A DNA stretch of 64,000 bases from Acetivibrio cellulolyticus CD2 (GCF_000179595.2 NZ_JH556653.1:36971-100970), one strand, 5' to 3'; counted from the first letter of the stretch, positions 47,031-56,810 are shown. The notes: generated by a model not told the origin, from the letters alone. A program made the numbers and translations.

Positions 47031-49403
47031 TTATTCAATATTTGAGGCGTCTGCGGCTTTGATTTTTGCAGAATAAAGTGATGTGAGAAATGCTGTAAGA
47101 GTTGTTGCTGCAATCATCATTATCGGATAAAGCAGGAAAACCTCTGTCGGAGCAATCTCATATATTACGCCGTTAGTCGCACCCATCATTCCCATAATCG
47201 GATTTATAACAAGCTTTGTCAGCGGAGTTGAAATCAGTACCGCAATTACAGACGATATCACCGAAGCGAGCATAAGCCGAATTGTATCACGTTTTATAAC
47301 AGCACCGGTTTTGAAGCCTATCGCTTTGAGCATAGCAATTTCTCCCTTTTCCTTTTCGATGAACGAACGCTCTATAAGCGCCGTAACAAGAAGTGCAATT
47401 ATCATTGAAATCACAATAACAAGCATCTTTACAGAATCAAGCGTTTCTGAAACTCTAATAATTTCGGAAACATATTCGCTTGATGTGCGAATCTTGTCGC
47501 AATTCAAAATATCTTTTAGCTTTTCAATTCTTTTCTGTATTTCTTCGCTGTTCGGATTGTCATTAAAATCAATCTGAGCCGCCATTGCTCCCTGAGTGTT
47601 TACGAAATCAGCGTCAGCATTTTCATTAAGACGTATTCCCTCACCCAAATTGTTCAATGACGTATAAAGCGCAGAAATAATATATTTTTTTTCGCCGCTG
47701 TGCCATTTTATCGTAACCAAGTCGCCGATTTTTGCACCGAGCTTGTCAGCAGTGATTTCTGTAATTGCAATTTCGTCAGCATTCTGCGGTGCGCTTCCCT
47801 CAATGTAAACATATTCGTCCGCTGTTGTACCGTAGCCTTTAAACGCAGATATTTTACAAATATTATCCTTATATCCAACATTGACCTTAAAAAGAATTTC
47901 GCATGAGCAGTGCGCAGGCATATCGTTGTCCGCAAGCTCTTTTTCAGTTTTGGCAAGGAGATCCACCATTTTTTTCTCGCCGTCGGCAGAAATGCATTCC
48001 ATAAGCTTGACGTCATCGGAATAATAAACGTCGCTTTCAACCATCCCCAGATAATTTATAAGCTGTCCGCTTTTTAGCGTGTTAGCGGTATTTGCAATTA
48101 TTATTACAAGCGACAGACATAATGTAAATGCAAGCATTATTATCGCATATCTTTTCGGGCTGCTTAAAACGTCGTTTGCGGCAAGAAATGAAACTGTGTC
48201 AAGACGGCTTTTTCCTATACGGAGAATACCCTTTTTGTGAAAGCGTTCACCCGTTTCGCCGCTCCTAACCGCGTCAATCGGCGAGTATTTTTTTATTTTT
48301 GCAGTACAGGAGAAGCAGAAAAGAGTTATAACTGCCACAACTCCCAACGAGCAGAGTATATTAACAAAATAACTGCTTTCCGAGCCGATAACCATTTCTT
48401 GCGATATGCTTTCAAGCATCATATTTCCGAAGGGTATTCCCGCGAAAAATCCTATCACAGAGCCTATGACTGAAAGAGCAATATACTTCACAATATATAG
48501 TCCGCGTATTTTTGTATTGTTTATGCCTATTGCTTTCATAACCCCTATCTCACGGAATTCCTCATTAAGAGTAAATGTAATGGTAAAGCTCATTGCCGCA
48601 AATGAAATAAGTATCAGGCAAACACTTACTACCAGCAATATACACGCTACAATCATATTCATTATGTAAGTAAATTTCAGCGTAGCTTTTGTACACATAA
48701 ATAAAATTCCGCTGTCAATGTCGCTTAATTCTTTGTCAAGAGCGTTTACGTCGTTGGATTTTATGTAGCAAAGGCTGCCATCGTAAAGCCCTGCATCGCT
48801 GTCTGCCGAAAAATCCGCGTAATCTTCGGGATTGACCATAAACCGAATCATATACATTATTTTTGAGCCAAGCGCTGCGTCCTTGAAGTTTCCCGCAATT
48901 TCAAAGGACTTTTTAGTGCTGCCAATCTTGATTTCAATTTTATCGCCTACGCTCATTCCAGCGTCCTTCATAAGGCCGCAGGAAATAAGAACCTTGCCTT
49001 TTTCCACAGACCGTATCGGGTTGTTGTCAGCGTCAAAATAGGTAATCTGCATTTTATCGCATGGCATAATAAACGAAGTATTGCTGATTTTATCGGTCTT
49101 TTCACCGTTGTAAAACACATTGCCACTGCTTAAATAAATCACAGGCTCAATTCCGTAGCTTTCCACGTTGTCACTATTGTCAAGTGTTGTTTTAATGTCT
49201 TCCGTAAGGCTTTTGCTCATTGTTGCAGCAAAATAGTCCGTAATTCCTGCCTTGCCGAAATAATAGTCAAGTCCTCCGGTCACGGCAATAATATTGTTAA
49301 CGCTGCTTGAAACAAACATTGCCGCAAGGGCAATAAATAACAGCAGAATAATATTCATTGTTTTCTTGCGTTTAAGATCTTTTTTTAGTATGTTAAGATA
49401 CAT
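47031..49403 (-). CDS. FtsX-like ABC transporter permease
   Basis: A 790-residue permease with an N-terminal helix (about 17-38), a first large outside domain, three clustered helices (about 250-385) in an FtsX domain (EFREIGVMKAIGI), another helix near 420, a second outside domain, and a final FtsX domain (KGEIAMLKAIGFK) with three helices. AAAGGAG precedes the ATG. First gene of the operon that continues with the ATPase, regulator and kinase. The substrate is likely a peptide antibiotic or lipid, by analogy. Confidence 0.93.
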   Translation of the reverse strand: MYLNILKKDLKRKKTMNIILLLFIALAAMFVSSSVNNIIAVTGGLDYYFGKAGITDYFAATMSKSLTEDIKTTLDNSDNVESYGIEPVIYLSSGNVFYNGEKTDKISNTSFIMPCDKMQITYFDADNNPIRSVEKGKVLISCGLMKDAGMSVGDKIEIKIGSTKKSFEIAGNFKDAALGSKIMYMIRFMVNPEDYADFSADSDAGLYDGSLCYIKSNDVNALDKELSDIDSGILFMCTKATLKFTYIMNMIVACILLVVSVCLILISFAAMSFTITFTLNEEFREIGVMKAIGINNTKIRGLYIVKYIALSVIGSVIGFFAGIPFGNMMLESISQEMVIGSESSYFVNILCSLGVVAVITLFCFSCTAKIKKYSPIDAVRSGETGERFHKKGILRIGKSRLDTVSFLAANDVLSSPKRYAIIMLAFTLCLSLVIIIANTANTLKSGQLINYLGMVESDVYYSDDVKLMECISADGEKKMVDLLAKTEKELADNDMPAHCSCEILFKVNVGYKDNICKISAFKGYGTTADEYVYIEGSAPQNADEIAITEITADKLGAKIGDLVTIKWHSGEKKYIISALYTSLNNLGEGIRLNENADADFVNTQGAMAAQIDFNDNPNSEEIQKRIEKLKDILNCDKIRTSSEYVSEIIRVSETLDSVKMLVIVISMIIALLVTALIERSFIEKEKGEIAMLKAIGFKTGAVIKRDTIRLMLASVISSVIAVLISTPLTKLVINPIMGMMGATNGVIYEIAPTEVFLLYPIMMIAATTLTAFLTSLYSAKIKAADASNIE

Positions 49404-49574
49404 TTTAAATTCTCCTTTCCTTATCGTAGCTTCATTATAACAGAGAATTTATTAAATAATCCTTAAATCCGAAAAGCGTATGAGGAAGAATTGTTTTATA
49501 TGCTATTAACTGTCCGTCGCTTTGACTTACACCTTATTTTTATGAATAACTTCTGAAGCAACAGCTGCATTCAT

Positions 49575-49724
49575 GAAGATACTTGTGTGAAACTTCTTGA
49601 GAAATATCAGGCAGAGCATAAAGCTTTACTATTCGAAGTCAACTCGCTTGAAACAAAACTTAATGCCGTTCAAAAGGATGAACAGGACGTTGAAGAATTT
49701 ATCAAGAGGTTGAAAAGCTTTTAG
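49575..49724 (+). pseudogene. Serine recombinase C-terminal remnant
   Basis: The plus-strand frame gives CVKLLEKYQAEHKALL, then SLETKLNAVQKDEQDVEEF and IKRLKSF before TAG. This is the coiled-coil C-terminus of TnpX-like (Tn4451-type) recombinases. The rest is absent. It is on the right side of the two-component/ABC island. A small hairpin (AAGCGGT...ACCGCTT) follows. Confidence 0.75.
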
Positions 49725-49818
49725 ACAAAGAGCTGAAAAATAAGCGGTATCTTTATGTGAAAGAAACCGCTTAAATACAAGAAAAATAAGAAATGAAATT
49801 GTGTGTCCTTATTGGGCG

Positions 49819-49902
49819 TTGAATACAGCAGATATATACACTCATATCGAATTTGAATCGAAGAAACGGCTAAAAAAACAATCTACTTGTGACCACAAGT
49901 AG
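49819..49902 (+). pseudogene. Second tyrosine recombinase C-terminal remnant
   Basis: LNTADIYTHIEFESKKRLKK matches the last residues of ICE-type tyrosine recombinases (T..IYTH...E.K). The frame ends in TAG at 49900-49902, inside the tRNA terminator. It directly abuts tRNA-Leu, the sort of site such integrases use. Confidence 0.65.
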
Positions 49903-49908
49903 ATTGTT
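49872..49908 (-). terminator. Terminator of tRNA-Leu
   Basis: On the minus strand a perfect 15-bp stem (49877-49891 with 49894-49908) follows the tRNA CCA end by 3 bases and is followed by TTTTTTT. Confidence 0.9.
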
Positions 49909-49910
49909 TT

Positions 49911-49997
49911 TGGTGCGAGAGAAGGGATTTGAACCCTCACAACCTTGCGGCCACTAGAACCTGAATCTAGCGCGTCTGCCAGTTCCGCCACCCTCGC
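49911..49997 (-). tRNA. tRNA-Leu (anticodon CAG)
   Basis: The 87-base minus-strand sequence folds as a class II tRNA with acceptor GCGAGGG pairing CTCTCGC, encoded CCA at 49911-49913, T-arm GGTTCAAATCC, a long variable arm, and anticodon stem CTAGA/TCTAG around TTCAGGT, giving anticodon CAG for CUG codons. Confidence 0.96.
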
Positions 49998-50228
49998 ATA
50001 TTTTTATGACTAGATTATTTTACTAGATAAGTTGGAATATTTCAAGTGGTAAATAATATATTTTGAAAACTTTTTTGTGAAAAATGTCTATGAATTTAAA
50101 AAAAAGTATGTTAAGATTTAACCGTTATAAGTATAAAAGTTCCATTCTTAAGGGTCACATAATAGAGATAAAGAGAGAGAAAAATAGAGTATTTGGACAA
50201 AAAAATACAAATGGGGGAGGGTATAAAT

Positions 50229-50777
50229 TTGAGGATTGTGAGCCTTGCAAATGACAGGGTTTTAAATCGCGTCACTGAAATATTTGAAAGATGTGCCGAA
50301 CAGGTTGGAGTTGTCATTGTCAGTGTCGTGCTGTATGGATCGAGAGCAAGAGGAGATTATAGTTCACAGAGTGATTATGAGTTCTTGATTCTTATTGAAG
50401 AAAGTACAGAACTAGAAAAGTTTATCTTATTAAATGACACATTAAAGTATGAGCTTTTGAAACAAAAATGTATGAATGTAAAAACACTGTTGTACACTCC
50501 GGAAATATTTGAGGAAATACTTTATAAGGATACGCTGGTGGGTACTTTTCTGTATATGATTTGTAGGGATAATATACCCTTGTTTGATAGAAAAGGAACG
50601 TTTATGTATATTAGAGAACGTTTAGCAAATAGCAATAACAATAGAAAAAGTGAGGAAGTATTTTTAGAGCAGTGCATTGATTTTTCAAAGCAGATGGGCT
50701 CTGAAAAGTGGGAACGCAAATGGGACAGAACCCTGTTGCAGTTTAGGTACCAAAAGAAAAGAAAAAGTGCATATTGA
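50229..50777 (+). CDS. MNT-type nucleotidyltransferase domain protein
   Basis: A 182-residue protein with the DNA polymerase beta-like nucleotidyltransferase motif YGSRARGDYSSQSDYEFLIL (about 36-55). Active enzymes have GS-x-D-x-[DE]; here the pair is D51 and E53 equivalents in SDYE. The rest is helical. The TTG at 50229 has GGGGGAGGG 7 nt upstream; an earlier TTG has none. Such domains occur in MntA antitoxins (with HEPN toxins) and in antibiotic nucleotidyltransferases; no HEPN partner is visible next to it. Confidence 0.85.
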   Translation: MRIVSLANDRVLNRVTEIFERCAEQVGVVIVSVVLYGSRARGDYSSQSDYEFLILIEESTELEKFILLNDTLKYELLKQKCMNVKTLLYTPEIFEEILYKDTLVGTFLYMICRDNIPLFDRKGTFMYIRERLANSNNNRKSEEVFLEQCIDFSKQMGSEKWERKWDRTLLQFRYQKKRKSAY

Positions 50778-50975
50778 TAAGCTTATGGTATAGAAATTCT
50801 ATTTATAGGCTATATTCATTATAAAGATTTTTTATGTCGCAGCGGTTAATTTGCTTTTATTGCGGTTAATGCTGCGATATAATTATTAAGAATTAAATAA
50901 CTTAGAATTTGATTTTAGAAATTTACGGTATAAATGTGAAAAATCGAATGGGGCTAAAAGCATCCGGGATTTATT

Positions 50976-51007
50976 AAAAAAATTATAATGCCTTATAATT
51001 TTTTTTT
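50976..51007 (+). terminator. AT-only hairpin and T-run before murD
   Basis: AAAAAAATTATAA pairs with TTATAATTTTTTT around TGCC. It could terminate transcription entering from the nucleotidyltransferase gene. Confidence 0.6.
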
Positions 51008-51049
51008 GCCATATAATAATACAGAAGATAAAATTAGGAGGAAACTGTT

Positions 51050-52444
51050 TTGAATAGGAAGTTGGTTGAATTTAAGGAGAACATTAAAGGTAAGAAGGTT
51101 GCGGTTCTTGGTATTGGAATCAGCCATACACCCTTAATTAAGTATTTATCGGGGTTGGGTGTAGATATTACTGCATTTGATAAAGCAGATGAGAGTAAGA
51201 TGACTGGTGTATTTGATGAATTTAAAGGGTTGGATATAAAGTATAGTCTTGGTGAAGATTATTTAAAGAATTTAAAAGGGTTTGATGTAGTTTTTAAGAC
51301 TCCCGGGATGAGATTTGACTTGCCTGAAATTGTGGAAGCAAGAAATGGTGGGGCACAAATAACATCAGAAATGGAAGTCTTTTTTGAAGTATGTCCGGCG
51401 CAAATTTTTGCAGTTACCGGAAGTGACGGTAAGACAACAACTACAACTCTAATATACAACATGCTAACGGCGCAGGGATATAACTGCTGGCTTGGCGGCA
51501 ATATAGGGACTCCTTTGCTTAGTAAGATCGATGAGATCAAGGAAACAGACAAGGTGGTTTTAGAGCTCAGCAGTTTCCAACTTCATACGATGACTTTAAG
51601 TCCGAATGTTGCTGTCGTTACTAATCTTGCTCCAAATCATCTTGATATGCATAAATCTATGGATGAGTATATTGAAGCAAAGAAAAATATATTCTTGCAC
51701 CAATCAAAGAGTGACAAAGTTATTTTGAACTTTGACAATGATATAACACGGGAGTTTTCAAAAGACGTAAAGGGCAATGTTGTATATTTCAGCAGAGTAA
51801 ACAAGATTGATTCTGGAGCAAAAATGGATGGAGAAATGCTCGTATATAGTGACGGGAAAGACATCAGAGAAATCGTAAATTCTGGAGATATTGTTATCCC
51901 AGGAGTACATAATATTGAAAATTATCTTGCGGCTATAGCGGCTGTAATAGATTATGTTGAGATTGACACAATAAAGAGAGTGGCTACAACTTTCAAAGGG
52001 GTAGAGCACAGAATAGAGCTCGTTAGGGAGTTGGATGGGATCAAGTTTTATAATGATTCTATTGCCAGCAGTCCTTCAAGAACTATAGCGGGCTTAAATT
52101 CCTTTAAGCAGAAGGTTATACTTATAGCAGGCGGTTATGATAAGAAGATACCTTATGATGTTATGGGTGAAGTGCTTGTAAATAAAGTGAAGTGCCTTGT
52201 ACTTGTGGGTCAGACTGCTCCTAAGATAGAGAAGGCTTTATTGGACGAAGTCCAAAGAACAGGCAATGGAAAGGATATAAATGTAATTAAGTGCAGTACA
52301 TTAAAAGAAGCTGTTCAAAAGGCATATGAATTCGCAAAATCAGGGGACATAATCACTATGTCACCAGCCAGTGCAAGTTTTGATATGTTTAAAAACTTTG
52401 AAGAAAGAGGAAAGCAGTTTAAGGAATTTGTAAACTCAATGTAA
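51050..52444 (+). CDS. murD: UDP-N-acetylmuramoylalanine--D-glutamate ligase
   Basis: A 464-residue cytoplasmic ligase that adds D-Glu to UDP-MurNAc-L-Ala in peptidoglycan synthesis. The ATP loop is VTGSDGKTTTT (residue ~120), followed by LGGNIGTPLL, VLELSSFQL, NLAPNHLDMH and FKGVEHRIELV with NDSIASSPS, all typical of MurD. It starts with TTG preceded by TTAGGAGG at normal spacing. No other cell-wall genes adjoin; murD away from the dcw cluster occurs in several Clostridia. Confidence 0.97.
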   Translation: MNRKLVEFKENIKGKKVAVLGIGISHTPLIKYLSGLGVDITAFDKADESKMTGVFDEFKGLDIKYSLGEDYLKNLKGFDVVFKTPGMRFDLPEIVEARNGGAQITSEMEVFFEVCPAQIFAVTGSDGKTTTTTLIYNMLTAQGYNCWLGGNIGTPLLSKIDEIKETDKVVLELSSFQLHTMTLSPNVAVVTNLAPNHLDMHKSMDEYIEAKKNIFLHQSKSDKVILNFDNDITREFSKDVKGNVVYFSRVNKIDSGAKMDGEMLVYSDGKDIREIVNSGDIVIPGVHNIENYLAAIAAVIDYVEIDTIKRVATTFKGVEHRIELVRELDGIKFYNDSIASSPSRTIAGLNSFKQKVILIAGGYDKKIPYDVMGEVLVNKVKCLVLVGQTAPKIEKALLDEVQRTGNGKDINVIKCSTLKEAVQKAYEFAKSGDIITMSPASASFDMFKNFEERGKQFKEFVNSM

Positions 52445-52460
52445 AAGATATGATAGATGA

Positions 52461-52504
52461 AAACAGCTAGATAACTGCGAGTCCAAGCATTTATCTAGCT
52501 GTTT
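52461..52504. terminator. Terminator between murD and WG-repeat gene, copy 1
   Basis: A perfect 14-bp stem (AAACAGCTAGATAA and complement, 52461-52474 with 52491-52504). The same ~60 bases recur at 54388-54450, showing that it was duplicated together with the neighbouring gene. Confidence 0.88.
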
Positions 52505-52537
52505 ATGTTATTTATAACATATTAGCAATATAAAAAA

Positions 52538-54229
52538 TTATTTTTCACTCCATACAACTTTTCCTGTTGGATCAAAGTATATATTTTTTTCGTCAAGTTT
52601 TGCTCTGGCAAGACCATTTTCATAATATTGCATTTCATCATATTTTGGCGCAATTATTGTTTTACCTGTCTTATCAATAAGACCGTGTTTAACAGTATTA
52701 ATATCAATTTCCAGATATATGGCGGCAAAGCCATCTTTACTAAAGCTACTTATGGAAGTGTAAGTAGGAGGAAGAATTTCTTTACCTGTCTTATCTATAA
52801 ACCCTTCGGCTGTTAGTCCCAAATAACTATTATCTAATTTACAGTATGAAGCAAAACCGTTAACAAAATCACTAACTAGAGGATATTGAGGCTTAATTAC
52901 TTCCTTTCCTGATGAATCAATAAAACCGCATTTTTCAGATTTAATTGAATGGTCATTTTTATCAGTGTCTACCGTTACTTTTGCCATACCATCGGAAAAA
53001 TTACCTACACTATCGTATTTTGGTTCTATAATTCTGCCAGTAGTATCAATAAAACCATATAATGAAGTATCATCTGATGGGTTGGTATTTTTAATTTGTG
53101 CAAATCCATTTCTAAAATCAAGAATATCATTTATTGTTGTAAAATAATCAACTTTCTTAACTATATTTCCTGACTTGTTTATAAAACCAACTTGTCCATT
53201 AACATTATCTTTGTCAGGTATAAGGACTGGAAACAAGCCATCATGAAATTCATCGAAAAGCGGGACTAAACCTAATTTATCAAAGTCAATAAGGGTTTTA
53301 TTTTGTTGATCAACGATCAGTTTAGTGTAAGTATAATCTTCATTTACAAGTGATAAAAAAACAACGCATTCAGAGAAGTAGCTTAGCCTATCAGAAATAC
53401 AAAAGATTGGAATGATTTCATTTCCAGATCTGTTAATATAGGCTTTGTAAGATGAATCAGTGTAAACTCCAGCCATTCCTTCGCTAAAATCTGTTGCTGC
53501 ACTATAGATCGGAGTTATAACTTTATGGCTGTAAACATTATAATATCCCCATTTCTTTTTTAATTTAAGCCTATAAAAGTGTTCTGTAGATTCTTCAATA
53601 CTATCGTAAGCCAGGTCTAAAACTACTTTTCCGGTCTTATCTATAAGACCCCAACGTTCACCCAGGTCATCTTTCATAAGTACAGCACCAACTCCATATT
53701 TAAATAGCTTGGCATCGCTATATGTAGGTTCAACAACTATCTTACCTGACTTATCTATGTATCCCCATTTTCCATTTTCTCTGATTGGGTAGAGAACTGT
53801 CTCGTCTGTAGCAAAAGAAATGTTCATAACTTTAGTTGATGAGTCCCAGTTTACAATTGCTCCAAAGCTTTCTGCAACGAACCTTGCTGGTGCAAATGTC
53901 CTGTTGCTTACCATTTTTACCGGTACATCTAGAGTTACAGGCTTACCGTCAATTTGAGCATTCTTGTTGTTTAGTTTCAACATTACTTTCTTGCCATCTT
54001 TTTCACCAATAGCTGTTTGAGTTTTTGAATCCCAAGTAACCGTGGCACCTAGTTCCTCGAATATAGCCCTTATTGGAAGAAGAGTCCTTCCATTATCAAT
54101 TATTGGTGGTTGGTCAAATGAGAGAACATCCCCATTTAATTTTACAATGATACTATTATTTGCTGCTTGTAATGATAAAGTAGGCAAAAACATAAGTACC
54201 ATTATAAAAGTAAATAAAAACTTTTTCAT
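52538..54229 (-). CDS. Secreted copper-amine-oxidase-N / WG-repeat protein, copy 1
   Basis: A 563-residue exported protein: signal peptide (MKKFLFTFIMVLMFLPTLSLQ), then a copper amine oxidase N-terminal-type domain (about 25-135: GRTLLPIRAIFEELGATV, RTFAPARFVAESFGA) found on many clostridial surface proteins, then about eight WG repeats (KWGYIDKSGKIVVEPTY, GFIDTTGRIIEPKYD). AAAGGAGG precedes the ATG at 54229. It is a tandem paralog of the next gene. WG repeats are thought to mediate surface binding; role unknown. Confidence 0.92.
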   Translation of the reverse strand: MKKFLFTFIMVLMFLPTLSLQAANNSIIVKLNGDVLSFDQPPIIDNGRTLLPIRAIFEELGATVTWDSKTQTAIGEKDGKKVMLKLNNKNAQIDGKPVTLDVPVKMVSNRTFAPARFVAESFGAIVNWDSSTKVMNISFATDETVLYPIRENGKWGYIDKSGKIVVEPTYSDAKLFKYGVGAVLMKDDLGERWGLIDKTGKVVLDLAYDSIEESTEHFYRLKLKKKWGYYNVYSHKVITPIYSAATDFSEGMAGVYTDSSYKAYINRSGNEIIPIFCISDRLSYFSECVVFLSLVNEDYTYTKLIVDQQNKTLIDFDKLGLVPLFDEFHDGLFPVLIPDKDNVNGQVGFINKSGNIVKKVDYFTTINDILDFRNGFAQIKNTNPSDDTSLYGFIDTTGRIIEPKYDSVGNFSDGMAKVTVDTDKNDHSIKSEKCGFIDSSGKEVIKPQYPLVSDFVNGFASYCKLDNSYLGLTAEGFIDKTGKEILPPTYTSISSFSKDGFAAIYLEIDINTVKHGLIDKTGKTIIAPKYDEMQYYENGLARAKLDEKNIYFDPTGKVVWSEK

Positions 54230-54393
54230 ATTTACTCCTCCTTTGTTAATATGTAGGTGCATATATGTGTCTTTGTTAAAACCTGTAAAATATAATTTAT
54301 TTTATCATTAATATATATATTTTGCTAATGTTTTGGGTAATTCTGATAATTTAATCAACTGGATTGATAAAATTAAAAGAGCTAGGCAGATGA

Positions 54394-54437
54394 AAACAGC
54401 TAGATAACTGCGAGTCCAAGCATTTATCTAGCTGTTT
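54394..54437. terminator. Terminator of WG-repeat gene copy 2
   Basis: Identical in sequence to the hairpin at 52461-52504, offset by 1933 bases. It lies between the two paralogous genes. Confidence 0.88.
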
Positions 54438-54516
54438 ATGTTATTTATAATCTGTGTATGTTGTATGTTTTTCGGGATTTTAGTACTTACTTAAATACTA
54501 TCATCAATATAAAAAA

Positions 54517-56211
54517 TTATTTTTCACTCCATATAACTTTTCCTGTCGTATCAAAGTATATATATTTTTCGTCAAGTTTTGCTCTGGCAAGACCGTTTTC
54601 ATAATATTGCATTTCATCATATTTGGGCTCAACTATTATTTTACCTGTCTTATCAATAAGACCATACTCATTAGTAATGATATCGGGTCTCAAAAGTACG
54701 ACGGCAAAGCCATCTTTACTAAAGCTCTCTATTGAAGCGTAAGTAGGCGGAAGAATTTCTTTACCTGTCTTATCTATAAACCCTTCAGCTGTTTGTCCCC
54801 ATAAACCACTAGTGAATTTGCGGTATGAAGCAAAACCGTTCACAAAATCACTAACTTCAGCATATTGAGGTTCAATTACTCCCTTTCCTGATGAATCTAT
54901 AAAACCCCATTTATTAGAACTAACAGAATAATCTGTCTTATCTGCGTCTATCATTACCATTGCCATGCCATCGGAAAAACTGCGTACTTCATCGTATTTT
55001 GGTTCTAATACTCTGCCAGTAGTATCAATAAAACCATATAATGTAGTATAATCTGATGGGTTGGTATTTTCAATCTCCGCAAATCCATTTTTATAATCAA
55101 GATGACCATTTATTGTTGTAAAATAATCAACTTTCTTAACTATATTTCCTGATTTGTTTATAAAACCAACTTGTCCATTAACTTTATCCTTATCCGGTAT
55201 CAGGACTGGAAATAAGCCATCATGAAATTCATCGGAAAGGGGGACTAAACCTAATTTATCAAAGTCAATAAGGGTTTTATTTTGTTGATCAACGATCAGT
55301 TTAGTGTAAGTATAATAATGTTCCTTTTCAACTTCTAAATAAACAACGCCTTCAGAAAAGTTACTGAGACTACGTGATGTGTAGAAAATTGGAATGATTT
55401 CATTTCCTGATCTATTAATATAGCCTTTGTTAGATGAACTAGAGTATACTGCAGCCATTCCTTCGCAAAAATCCATTACTAAGCTATAGATCGGAGTTAT
55501 AACTTTATGGCTATAAACATTATAAAACCCCCAGTTGGTTTTTAATTTAAGCTTATAAAAGTGTTCTGTAGATACTTCAATGCTATCGTAAGCTAGGTCT
55601 AAAACTACCTTTCCGGTCTTATCTATAAGACCCCAACGTTCACCCAGGTCATCTTTCATAAGTACGGCACCAACTCCATATTTAAATAGCTTGGCATCGC
55701 TATATGTAGGTTCAACAACTATCTTACCTGACTTATCTATGTATCCCCATTTTCCATTTTCTCTGATTGGGTAGAGAACTGTCTCGTCTGTAGCAAAAGA
55801 AATGTTCATAACTTTAGTTGATGAGTCCCAGTTTACAATTGCTCCAAAGCTTTCTGCAACGAACCTTGCTGGTGCAAATGTCCTGTTGCTTATCATTTTT
55901 ACTGGTACATCAAGAGTTACAGGCTTACCGTCAATTTGAGCATTCTTGTCGTTTAGTTTCAAGATTACTTTCTTGCCATCTTTTTCACCAATAGCTGTTT
56001 GAGTTTTTGAATCCCAAGTAACCGTGGCACCTAGTTCCTCAAATATAGCCCTTATTGGAAGAAGAGTCCTTCCGCTATCAATTATTGGTGGTTGGTCAAA
56101 TGAGAGAACATCACCATTTAATTTTACAATGATACTATTATTTGCTGCTTGTAATGATAAAGTAGGCAAAAACATAAGTATCATTATAAAAGTAAATAAA
56201 AACTTTTTCAT
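54517..56211 (-). CDS. Secreted copper-amine-oxidase-N / WG-repeat protein, copy 2
   Basis: A 564-residue paralog of the preceding protein with the same signal peptide, amine-oxidase-N domain and WG repeats. The first ~200 residues are almost identical; differences cluster in the middle and C-terminal repeats (for example GLWGQTAEGF versus SYLGLTAEGF regions). GGAG lies upstream of the ATG. The two genes arose by recent tandem duplication and are now diverging in the presumed binding face. Confidence 0.92.
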   Translation of the reverse strand: MKKFLFTFIMILMFLPTLSLQAANNSIIVKLNGDVLSFDQPPIIDSGRTLLPIRAIFEELGATVTWDSKTQTAIGEKDGKKVILKLNDKNAQIDGKPVTLDVPVKMISNRTFAPARFVAESFGAIVNWDSSTKVMNISFATDETVLYPIRENGKWGYIDKSGKIVVEPTYSDAKLFKYGVGAVLMKDDLGERWGLIDKTGKVVLDLAYDSIEVSTEHFYKLKLKTNWGFYNVYSHKVITPIYSLVMDFCEGMAAVYSSSSNKGYINRSGNEIIPIFYTSRSLSNFSEGVVYLEVEKEHYYTYTKLIVDQQNKTLIDFDKLGLVPLSDEFHDGLFPVLIPDKDKVNGQVGFINKSGNIVKKVDYFTTINGHLDYKNGFAEIENTNPSDYTTLYGFIDTTGRVLEPKYDEVRSFSDGMAMVMIDADKTDYSVSSNKWGFIDSSGKGVIEPQYAEVSDFVNGFASYRKFTSGLWGQTAEGFIDKTGKEILPPTYASIESFSKDGFAVVLLRPDIITNEYGLIDKTGKIIVEPKYDEMQYYENGLARAKLDEKYIYFDTTGKVIWSEK

Positions 56212-56216
56212 AGTTA

Positions 56217-56638
56217 CTCGTTCTCCTATTAATAAAAAATTATTTCTCTACAACTATAGTAAACCCTGTAAGGGTGTAAGTTAAGAATATGATATAAAAA
56301 TATTACAAGGTTGTGGCTATTTCAATTATATAGTAAGTTAACTAACTAAGTTAAGATAAATGCGGCTCAGGGGCGCGAAATGTAAATTATTTACGGTTAG
56401 GGAAAGTTGATTTTCCTTTTTATATCTTCTCTTGATCAGCTTGCTAAAATTGCAGATGAATTGAAATCAGCAGGTGTAAAAAATTGCTTCCATGTATTGT
56501 ATAGGAATCTTTTCAAGCTGTTTCTTAAAAAGCAAATTCGATGACAATTGCTTGATGCCCAACTCAGGGGATAAAGTTATTTTTGAAGATTAACTAAGAT
56601 TAACTTCCTTAGAATTGACAAAGTAGAAAATTAGATGT
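56217..56638. other. Intergenic region without a clear gene
   Basis: About 420 bases. A frame around 56430-56540 (SSLDQLAKIADELKSAGVKNC) looks protein-like but has no start or ribosome site and ends quickly; it may be a remnant. Nothing else is supported. Confidence 0.4.
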
Positions 56639-56672
56639 AATATTATTGTGTGCATATGCACATAATAATATT
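56639..56672. promoter_or_regulatory. 34-bp palindrome before a 35-codon gene
   Basis: 16 of 17 base pairs match around TGTGCATATGCACA, with AATATTATT flanks. It ends where the GAGGTGAG ribosome site of the small ORF begins. It may be an operator or an RNA hairpin controlling translation. Confidence 0.6.
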
Positions 56673-56683
56673 GAGGTGAGACG

Positions 56684-56791
56684 ATGAATAGTATAAGCGA
56701 AACTAAATATTTAAAAAGCACAGCAGCCTGGTTGAGTTCGCAGTTGGAAGCAGTAAATAAGAGGTTATCTGATTTGAATTCTCAATCATAG
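56684..56791 (+). CDS. Small protein of 35 residues
   Basis: Reads MNSISETKYLKSTAAWL and then an amphipathic helix (SQLEAVNKRLSDLNSQS). A good ribosome site (GAGGTGAG) is 3-10 nt upstream, following a 34-bp palindrome. It is the first open frame of the metal/iron-sulfur cluster and ends 20 bases before the first TTCAATAA palindrome. No family known; it could be a regulatory peptide. Confidence 0.5.
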   Translation: MNSISETKYLKSTAAWLSSQLEAVNKRLSDLNSQS

Positions 56792-56810
56792 ATTTTTCTT
56801 TTGCCTAAAC

